From DATDYQ01 sp035288965 (GTDB taxonomy: Archaea > Nanobdellota > Nanobdellia > SCGC-AAA011-G17 > JAGVZF01): 5,928 nucleotides of DNA. This document shows, piece by piece, positions 1 to 4,096 of this stretch. The position numbers and the translations under genes were made by a program. How positions within the stretch are numbered: position 1 is the first letter of the stretch; every line of letters starts with the position of its first letter. Location: contig DATDYQ010000103.1 in assembly GCA_035288965.1 (NCBI GenBank), positions 1 to 5,928 on the forward strand, read 5' to 3'. The notes under the pieces are model-generated. The model saw nothing but the letters and a program-made list of their open reading frames with translations. It did not search any database and was not told the DNA's origin.

Positions 1-193
1 ATACAGAACTTCATTCAATCTAGACAATGTCCATTTTGAACTTGATAAATTTGATAACATTCCATTATTTTTGGAAATTGAAGCTCCAAATATTGAAAAA
101 CTTAAAAAATATATTAAAATATTAGGTTTCTCAATGAAAGATACTAAACCATGGACTGGCAAAGATGTTTTAAAATATTATAATAAAATTTAA
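1..193 (+). CDS. CYTH-domain protein (class IV adenylate cyclase CyaB / thiamine-triphosphatase-like), C-terminal part
   Basis: The frame begins at base 2 and gives 63 codons before TAA at 191-193; the N-terminus lies outside the window. The visible part starts YRTSFNLDNVHFELD, continues to IPLFLEIEAPN and ends with a Lys/Tyr-rich tail. This matches the last beta-strands and closing helix of CYTH proteins, where a Phe-Leu-Asp strand is followed by an FLEIE strand whose glutamates line the tunnel and help bind metal. CYTH enzymes act in the cytoplasm on triphosphate substrates (ATP cyclisation, thiamine triphosphate or polyphosphate hydrolysis). The substrate cannot be told from this fragment, and the N-terminal ExExK motif is not visible. 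Family assignment is by recognition of the motif order and is fairly secure; the cyclase activity implied by the CyaB name is not. Its stop overlaps the stop of the opposing small gene. Confidence 0.82.
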   Translation, partial: YRTSFNLDNVHFELDKFDNIPLFLEIEAPNIEKLKKYIKILGFSMKDTKPWTGKDVLKYYNKI

Positions 194-369
194 TTTTTCA
201 TATTAAGTGTTCTTAATTTTTGATAATTTCCATTTAAGAATTGCTTTGCACTTTTTATTATTCTTACCTCTAAATCATTTAGATGAGGATTCCATCCAGT
301 TAACCTTTCCACTTTTGGAGCAACATCCTCGATAATTCTTCTAACAGACCTTTCGCTTATAACTACCAT
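190..369 (-). CDS. Small 59-residue protein of unknown function, possibly a truncated N-terminus
   Basis: ATG at 369-367 (minus strand) opens 59 codons ending in TAA at 192-190, overlapping the stop of the convergent CYTH gene by 4 nt. The product starts MVVISERSVRRIIEDVAPKV and contains a TGWNPHLNDLEVRI segment before a basic, less structured tail ending LNMKN. I do not recognise the family. Evidence for a real gene is a good archaeal promoter: TTTTATAAAG on the minus strand (391-400), preceded by GAAAG as a possible BRE, centred 26.5 nt before the ATG, the same spacing as its neighbours. The amphipathic N-terminal helix followed by the Trp-containing strand reads like the start of a larger globular domain. 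It may therefore be a remnant whose 3' part was lost against the CYTH gene. No signal peptide or membrane segment is seen. Confidence 0.55.
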   Translation of the reverse strand: MVVISERSVRRIIEDVAPKVERLTGWNPHLNDLEVRIIKSAKQFLNGNYQKLRTLNMKN

Positions 370-390
370 GCTCTTAACCGATTTTAAAAG

Positions 391-405
391 CTTTATAAAA
401 CTTTC
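391..405 (-). promoter_or_regulatory. BRE/TATA box for the 59-residue gene
   Basis: On the minus strand this reads GAAAG followed by TTTTATAAAG. The box centre (about 395.5) lies 26.5 nt upstream of the ATG at 369, so transcription would begin at or next to the start codon (leaderless mRNA). It is one of the best matches to an archaeal BRE plus TATA element in the window. Confidence 0.6.
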
Positions 406-463
406 TATTTGTAACCACTATAAAGTTTACATTAAAATATATTATTCAAGTTTTTTAGTTAAC

Positions 464-471
464 CTTATAAC
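464..471 (+). promoter_or_regulatory. TATA box for the 133-residue membrane protein gene
   Basis: CTTATAAC is centred 25.5 nt upstream of the ATG at 493, with no Shine-Dalgarno sequence in the T-rich stretch between them. This fits a leaderless transcript. Other TATA-like strings at 418-425 and about 431-443 are further upstream and would leave leaders of roughly 30-50 nt. Confidence 0.5.
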
Positions 472-492
472 TTTTTCTAATGTATTATTTTT

Positions 493-894
493 ATGAATGA
501 ACAAATAAAAATTAAAAAGAAAATAATTTGGATATCTTTAATAATTATAATATTAATTGCAGCATCTTTAATTTATTATTTTAATAAACCCAAAAAGGAT
601 GAATTTACATTATTACAAGAAAAATCTAACATAGAATTGCAAAAATTATCTAATATATTTCAAGGATTCCAAACAGCTTCAACAGATGAAGAAAGAAACA
701 GCCTTGCTAGACAATATACAATCCAAGGTCCAATCACAATTCAAACTATAGACGATTTATTAAATTATATAGGTGATAATCCAAAATATTCAAAACAAAG
801 GGAAGATTATACCTTAGGAAAACAAAAAATAACAAAAAGTATAGAATTGATGAATGAATATATAGTTAAAAATGTAACAACAAAGGTTGAATAA
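493..894 (+). CDS. Small single-pass membrane-anchored protein, unknown function
   Basis: The 133-residue product has a short basic N-terminus (KIKIKKK around residues 5-10), one hydrophobic segment at about 11-30 rich in Ile/Leu and ending IYYF, then a charged soluble domain of about 100 residues. The positive-inside rule suggests an N-in, C-out type II anchor or an uncleaved signal sequence; no lipobox cysteine is present. The soluble part appears mostly helical (EKSNIELQKLSNIFQGF at about 43-59, then a helix around 108-126) and lacks cysteines and recognisable catalytic motifs. I do not recognise the family. It has its own TATA box, and its stop falls just before the promoter of the DNA-repair gene 32 nt downstream, so it is probably expressed alone, though read-through is possible. 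A TM segment in this orientation is of the kind cut by signal-peptide-peptidase-like proteases, but nothing here shows it is a substrate. Confidence 0.75.
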   Translation: MNEQIKIKKKIIWISLIIIILIAASLIYYFNKPKKDEFTLLQEKSNIELQKLSNIFQGFQTASTDEERNSLARQYTIQGPITIQTIDDLLNYIGDNPKYSKQREDYTLGKQKITKSIELMNEYIVKNVTTKVE

Positions 895-895
895 A

Positions 896-904
896 TTTAT
901 ATAG
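896..904 (+). promoter_or_regulatory. TATA box for the alkylation-repair gene
   Basis: TTTATATAG begins 2 nt after the upstream stop codon and is centred 27 nt before the ATG at 927. No Shine-Dalgarno sequence precedes that ATG (the leader is ATTTTT), so a leaderless mRNA is likely. Confidence 0.55.
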
Positions 905-926
905 TATCCATATTAATCTAATTTTT

Positions 927-1613
927 ATGTTAAATTTAATAACAAAAGACTTAGAAAAAGCCGGAGATAAAGAAAGAGCAAAAAATTTATCTAGATTCTT
1001 TAAAACAGGAAAAGGAGAATATGGAGAAGGAGATATTTTTATCGGCATTATTGTTCCAAAACAAAGAGAAATAGCTAAAAAATATTCTACTTTAAGTTTA
1101 AAAGATATTCAACAATTACTATCAAGTAAAATTCATGAATATAGATTGACAGCTTTATTAATATTGGTTTTACAATTTCAAAAATCAAATGATAAAAGTA
1201 TTATAGATTTTTATTTAAAAAATACAAAATATATTAACAATTGGGATTTAGTTGATCTAAGTGCACATAGACTTCTGGGAATTTATCTAATAAATAAAGA
1301 TAAATCAATTTTATATAAACTAGCACGATCTAAAAATATCTGGGAAAGGCGAATAGCAGTTATATCAACATTTGCTTTCATAAATAAAGATAAATTTGAA
1401 GACTCACTAAAAATTTCTGAAATATTATTAAATGATAAACAGGATTTAATACAGAAAGCAGTAGGTTGGATGTTAAGAGAAATAGGAAAGAGAGATCAAA
1501 AAATGGAAGAAAAATTCCTGAAAAAATATTACAAGCAAATGCCAAGAACAATGTTAAGATATTCTATAGAAAGATTTTCACAGGAAAAAAGGAATCTTTA
1601 TTTGCAAAGATAG
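927..1613 (+). CDS. DNA alkylation repair protein, AlkD-like HEAT-repeat DNA glycosylase
   Basis: The 228-residue product has the length and helical-repeat character of the AlkD family (HEAT-like repeats; PF08713). Early motifs are GEGDIFIGIIVPKQREIAKK (about 34-53), then NNWDLVDLSAHRLLG (104-118), NIWERRIAVIST (137-148) and KAVGWMLREIGKRD (177-190). The residues known from Bacillus cereus AlkD appear conserved: W106 and D110 match W109/D113, R142 matches R148 and W181 matches W187, with spacing identical apart from one 3-residue shortening. These enzymes remove N3- and N7-alkylated purines from DNA without flipping the base, acting on the cytoplasmic chromosome. The conserved Asp and Trp residues suggest an active enzyme. 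The start at 927 is supported by the TATA spacing. The gene is flanked by unrelated small genes on the same strand, and no ada or alkA relative is seen nearby. Confidence 0.92.
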   Translation: MLNLITKDLEKAGDKERAKNLSRFFKTGKGEYGEGDIFIGIIVPKQREIAKKYSTLSLKDIQQLLSSKIHEYRLTALLILVLQFQKSNDKSIIDFYLKNTKYINNWDLVDLSAHRLLGIYLINKDKSILYKLARSKNIWERRIAVISTFAFINKDKFEDSLKISEILLNDKQDLIQKAVGWMLREIGKRDQKMEEKFLKKYYKQMPRTMLRYSIERFSQEKRNLYLQR

Positions 1614-1614
1614 T

Positions 1615-1622
1615 TTTATAAT
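1615..1622 (+). promoter_or_regulatory. TATA box for the coiled-coil/Cys4 gene
   Basis: TTTATAAT starts 1 nt after the TAG stop (1611-1613) of the repair gene and is centred 26.5 nt before the ATG at 1645. This supports that start codon and a separate, leaderless transcript. A second TATA-like string, TTATATTTAT (1634-1643), is too close to the ATG to drive it. Confidence 0.55.
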
Positions 1623-1644
1623 CTTTACTTACCTTATATTTATC

Positions 1645-2364
1645 ATGCCAATAGACGATGCTTTAAATGAATTAAAGATAAAAGAAGAAATTGAAAAACT
1701 TAAACAAGAAAAACAGTCAGCTCAAGAAAAAGCTGAAAAAAGACAAAAAGAGATAATTAGACTAAACGAAGAATTAGATAAATATAAACAAAGATTAGAT
1801 GAGACATACCATGAAGCTCAATATAAAACAATAAGGGCACATCTTAGAGGATTATTAAATTTTTGGCCCGATAAAAACCCGAAAGATGACGTTGACGAAG
1901 CCATAATAAAGTTAGTCACACATGTAGATTTTGTTGAAATCTATAGAAATACTTTGGTTATTAAAGAATTATTAAAAAGAAGAGAATACATAATGATGAA
2001 GGGTTTAGAGTTGGAAATACTAAACACATTTATGGATGACAGCAAATTATTCTCTAAATTGTCTCCTTTAGGATTAACTTTATCGTGTCCATATTTTAAA
2101 TATGATAAATCTGAAAAAAATAACTTTGATAAATGTTTAATTGAAGAAGGAAAAGAAATTGACGCAACGTGTCATGGAAGATATGATATATGTATAATCT
2201 TTAGGGATAAAACTCCAAAATTCATTACAGGAGAAATTCCTTATGTTACTCCTAAAAAAACATATAATGCCCCCGAATTAAACTTAACTGAAATAGAGAG
2301 AGAAACTCTCGAAAATAGATTATTGTATGAAATTGAAACATATTGGAGAGATAATGAACTATAA
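1645..2364 (+). CDS. Unrecognised coiled-coil protein with a C-terminal four-cysteine cluster
   Basis: The 239-residue product has two parts. Residues about 5-62 are almost entirely Glu/Lys/Gln with heptad-like Leu/Ile spacing (EEIEKLKQEKQSAQEKAEKR and onward), a clear coiled coil probably used for self-association. The rest is globular, with aromatic and hydrophobic segments (HLRGLLNFWPD at 66-76, VTHVDFVEIYRNTLVIKELL at 91-110). Within residues 148-183 are all four cysteines of the protein: CPY at 148, C164, CH at 176-177 and C183. This arrangement could bind zinc or an Fe-S cluster, but no standard zinc-ribbon spacing is present. There is no signal peptide or TM segment, so it is probably cytoplasmic. 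I do not recognise the family, and it may be lineage-restricted. The stop at 2362-2364 directly abuts the stop of the opposing protease gene. Confidence 0.85.
   Translation: MPIDDALNELKIKEEIEKLKQEKQSAQEKAEKRQKEIIRLNEELDKYKQRLDETYHEAQYKTIRAHLRGLLNFWPDKNPKDDVDEAIIKLVTHVDFVEIYRNTLVIKELLKRREYIMMKGLELEILNTFMDDSKLFSKLSPLGLTLSCPYFKYDKSEKNNFDKCLIEEGKEIDATCHGRYDICIIFRDKTPKFITGEIPYVTPKKTYNAPELNLTEIERETLENRLLYEIETYWRDNEL
2254..2260 (-). terminator. Possible oligo-T terminator for the protease transcript
   Basis: Seven A on the plus strand give T7 on the minus strand, about 105 nt past the protease stop and inside the C-terminal codons of the opposing gene. A second T7 lies at 2114-2120. Archaeal RNA polymerase can terminate at oligo-T tracts without a hairpin, but A-rich Lys codons alone also produce such runs. 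Confidence 0.3.
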
Positions 2365-3171
2365 TCATATAATTAAACTAACAAAATATCCAACAAAACA
2401 TCCAAATGCTAAAAAGGGCATAGCAGGATAAAATCTATTTTTTTTGCTTAATAATAAAAGGGCGAATAAAGCTAAACTTGCAAATATAGCAACAATTATA
2501 GCATCCAAAGTTCCAGTTCTTTTTAATATAACTCCCGCAAACAATAATGGAAATCCAATATCTCCACCACCAAGAATAGCTTCCTTTCCTTTGTCATAAG
2601 GGATATATAATCCAGCAAATAATTTGCTTTCACTCTGAAACTTTGCTAATCTTATCATGTGTTTTGTCTGCCAAACAGCAATTATGTCATATATTGCAAT
2701 AGCTATCAACAATATACTTACAGCTTCCAATCCTAAAATTGGTACAAATATTGCACTCAGCCCAGCATAAATAAATAATTCAGTTAGATTATGCACAAAA
2801 ATGTTTCTTTTTAATGTCTTCCATAAAGCTAATCCCCCACATAGAATAATATTAGCAATAACACCATTATTTCCAAAATCTCTTAAGAAAGGCCAGAAAG
2901 CAATGTTTAATGTAACAAATACAGAGACAAAAAACCAAAACCTCCAAAGTTTCATCGCTCTGAATCTTGCAATTAACAAAGCTATAATTGTTGCAACTAC
3001 AATCATAATCAATAAAGGAATATAACTGGTCTTTTCATCAACTTCAGGTCTTTCAATGTCTAGGGGCAAGTTTCCATTAACAATATATTTACTAGTTATG
3101 AATAATCCGATCAATTGCGCAGCAAAAAACAATAGTAAGATGATTATAGTTATTTTTATATTATGCTTCAT
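2365..3171 (-). CDS. Presenilin/signal-peptide-peptidase-like intramembrane aspartyl protease (archaeal PSH type)
   Basis: The product is 268 residues with the start at 3171, or 270 from an in-frame ATG at 3177. Numbering here uses 3171. Nine hydrophobic segments fit the presenilin fold (about 5-26, 50-69, 76-95, 102-117, 129-148, 149-167, 201-216, 221-241, 248-268). The catalytic pair is visible: AIYDIIAVW in TM6 with Y161-D162, and GGGDIGFP in TM7 with the GxGD aspartate at D204. PAMPFLAFG (from P249) in TM9 stands in the place of the PAL motif. The length suits the archaeal family (PF06550-type, peptidase family A22). Such enzymes cut TM segments of membrane proteins within the bilayer; natural archaeal substrates are poorly known. 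All key residues are present, so activity is expected. The later start is chosen because it lies 26.5 nt from the TATA box. The gene is divergent from the ABC exporter operon. Confidence 0.93.
   Translation of the reverse strand: MKHNIKITIIILLLFFAAQLIGLFITSKYIVNGNLPLDIERPEVDEKTSYIPLLIMIVVATIIALLIARFRAMKLWRFWFFVSVFVTLNIAFWPFLRDFGNNGVIANIILCGGLALWKTLKRNIFVHNLTELFIYAGLSAIFVPILGLEAVSILLIAIAIYDIIAVWQTKHMIRLAKFQSESKLFAGLYIPYDKGKEAILGGGDIGFPLLFAGVILKRTGTLDAIIVAIFASLALFALLLLSKKNRFYPAMPFLAFGCFVGYFVSLII
2438..2445 (+). terminator. Possible oligo-T terminator for the coiled-coil gene transcript
   Basis: An uninterrupted T8 on the plus strand lies 74 nt downstream of the 1645-2364 gene's stop and inside the 3' end of the opposing protease gene, where it encodes adjacent Lys codons. 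It is one of the longest T runs in the window and fits hairpin-independent archaeal termination. With no intergenic space between the two genes, the plus-strand transcript must end within this gene. Confidence 0.4.
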
Positions 3172-3193
3172 CAACATAAAACTTTTTATGTTC

Positions 3194-3201
3194 TTTTTAA
3201 A
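3194..3201 (-). promoter_or_regulatory. TATA box for the presenilin-like protease gene
   Basis: On the minus strand the sequence is GG-TTTAAAAA-G. Its centre is 26.5 nt from the ATG at 3171 but only 20.5 nt from the ATG at 3177, so the downstream ATG is the better leaderless start. A weaker alternative, AATAAAAAGG (about 3203-3212), would be about 30 nt from 3177. Confidence 0.45.
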
Positions 3202-3242
3202 CCTTTTTATTGTTATTAATCACTTTAAAATAATCATTAAGT

Positions 3243-3250
3243 TTTTTAAA
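3243..3250 (+). promoter_or_regulatory. TATA box for the ABC exporter operon
   Basis: TTTTTAAA is centred 28.5 nt before the ATG at 3275. The stretch before the ATG (CATAAAAAAAATAG) carries no Shine-Dalgarno sequence, so the operon mRNA is probably leaderless or nearly so. The same TTTTTAAAC string occurs at 3194-3202 around the divergent protease box. Confidence 0.45.
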
Positions 3251-3274
3251 CAAACTTTTTCATAAAAAAAATAG

Positions 3275-4096
3275 ATGGCAGCACCACCTTTCATACAATT
3301 TCAAAACGTTACAAAGAGCTATGGCAAACATTTGGTTCTTAATGATATAACAGTAGATATTCCTTTCAAGGAAATAACAGGAATTATTGGATCTTCAGGA
3401 TCAGGAAAAACAACTTTACTTAACCTATTGATAGGGTTTATAAGAACGAATTCAGGTAAAATTCTTTTTCAATCTCGTGAACTAAAGAAAGATATTAAAA
3501 ATATATCAACAATCTTTGGTTTTGCAACACAGGCAGGATCTTTTTATGGAAATTTGACAATACAGGAAAACTTTTATTATTTCGGAAGTTTATATGATCT
3601 ACATAAAAAAGACATTGAAGGCAGGATGAATGAACTTCTTAATTTATTAGAACTAGATTATGCTAAAAATGTACTTGCTAAGGATTTGTCAACAGGAATG
3701 CAACGTCGTTTAGACATATCATTAGCTTTAATTCATAACCCTAAAGTTTTAATCATGGATGAGCCAACAGAAGATCTTGATCCAATTTTAAGAAAAGAAT
3801 TAGTAAAGATTATAAGAAAAATAAGAGATGATGGAACAACAATCATTATTACTTCCCACTTACTTAATGAGATTGAAAATTTATGCGATAACATTGCCAT
3901 CTTAAGCGATGGAAGAATTATTGAATTTGATTCACCAACAAAATTAAAAGATAAATACAAAAAACAATCTTTAGATGAAGTATTTGAAGTTGTTGTTCAA
4001 AAATTCCATAAAGAAGAAGGAATTGATCCTAAAAAACACGATATGCCAACCTATCAAATTCCGTTCTGGTGGGAAAAAGAGGAAAAGAGGAAATGA
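3275..4096 (+). CDS. ABC-2 type exporter, ATP-binding subunit
   Basis: This 273-residue cytoplasmic ATPase powers the permease encoded immediately downstream. All nucleotide-binding motifs are present: aromatic A-loop (SYGKH, Y16), Walker A GSSGSGKT (39-46), Q-loop Q86 (ATQAGSF), signature LSTGMQRR (138-145), Walker B VLIMDEP (158-164) with catalytic E163, D-loop EDLDP (166-170) and H-loop H195 (TSH). The signature has Thr in place of the first Gly and Met for Gln relative to LSGGQ, a variation common in ABC-2 (DrrA/CcmA-like) ATPases. About 50 residues follow the core, ending with an aromatic and basic tail (PFWWEKEEKRK) that may contact the permease. The start at 3275 fits the TATA spacing and the usual start of the fold. 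Its TGA overlaps the permease ATG (ATGA). The exported substrate is unknown. Confidence 0.95.
   Translation: MAAPPFIQFQNVTKSYGKHLVLNDITVDIPFKEITGIIGSSGSGKTTLLNLLIGFIRTNSGKILFQSRELKKDIKNISTIFGFATQAGSFYGNLTIQENFYYFGSLYDLHKKDIEGRMNELLNLLELDYAKNVLAKDLSTGMQRRLDISLALIHNPKVLIMDEPTEDLDPILRKELVKIIRKIRDDGTTIIITSHLLNEIENLCDNIAILSDGRIIEFDSPTKLKDKYKKQSLDEVFEVVVQKFHKEEGIDPKKHDMPTYQIPFWWEKEEKRK
4082..4090 (+). promoter_or_regulatory. Purine-rich Shine-Dalgarno region deciding the permease start
   Basis: GAAAAGAGG ends 2 nt before the ATG at 4093, and the purine run begins further upstream (GGGAAAAAGAGG from about 4071). It supports 4093 rather than the in-frame ATG at 4069. It is the only clear SD-like element next to a chosen start in this window, as expected for an internal operon gene. 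Confidence 0.5.

Noticed and set aside
418..425. CTATAAAG as an alternative promoter for the 133-residue gene
   Set aside because: It lies about 71 nt before the ATG and would imply a leader of about 45 nt, unlike other genes here; CTTATAAC at 464-471 fits better.
866..1048. Minus-strand ORF over the start of the alkylation-repair gene
   Set aside because: It is antisense to a clearly conserved coding region and covers that gene's promoter; its sequence resembles no protein family.
1645..1830. Reading the Glu/Lys-rich coiled coil as a fragment of an SMC or Rad50 protein
   Set aside because: It is only about 60 residues, with no ATPase head or hinge; sequence similarity would come from composition alone.
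3217..3236. TAATCA repeated at 3217-3222 and 3231-3236 between the divergent TATA boxes, a possible operator
   Set aside because: Six bases in such AT-rich DNA recur easily by chance, and the surrounding symmetry is imperfect.
3056..3265. Plus-strand ORF of 69 codons across the start of the protease gene and the divergent promoter region
   Set aside because: It is mostly antisense to the protease gene, continues over both promoters, and has low-complexity Phe/Ile/Lys composition typical of AT-rich noise.
4069..4092. Upstream ATG extending the permease by 8 residues
   Set aside because: The added MGKRGKEE is the ATPase tail read in another frame. The ATGA overlap at 4093 with SD-like purines is a better start.
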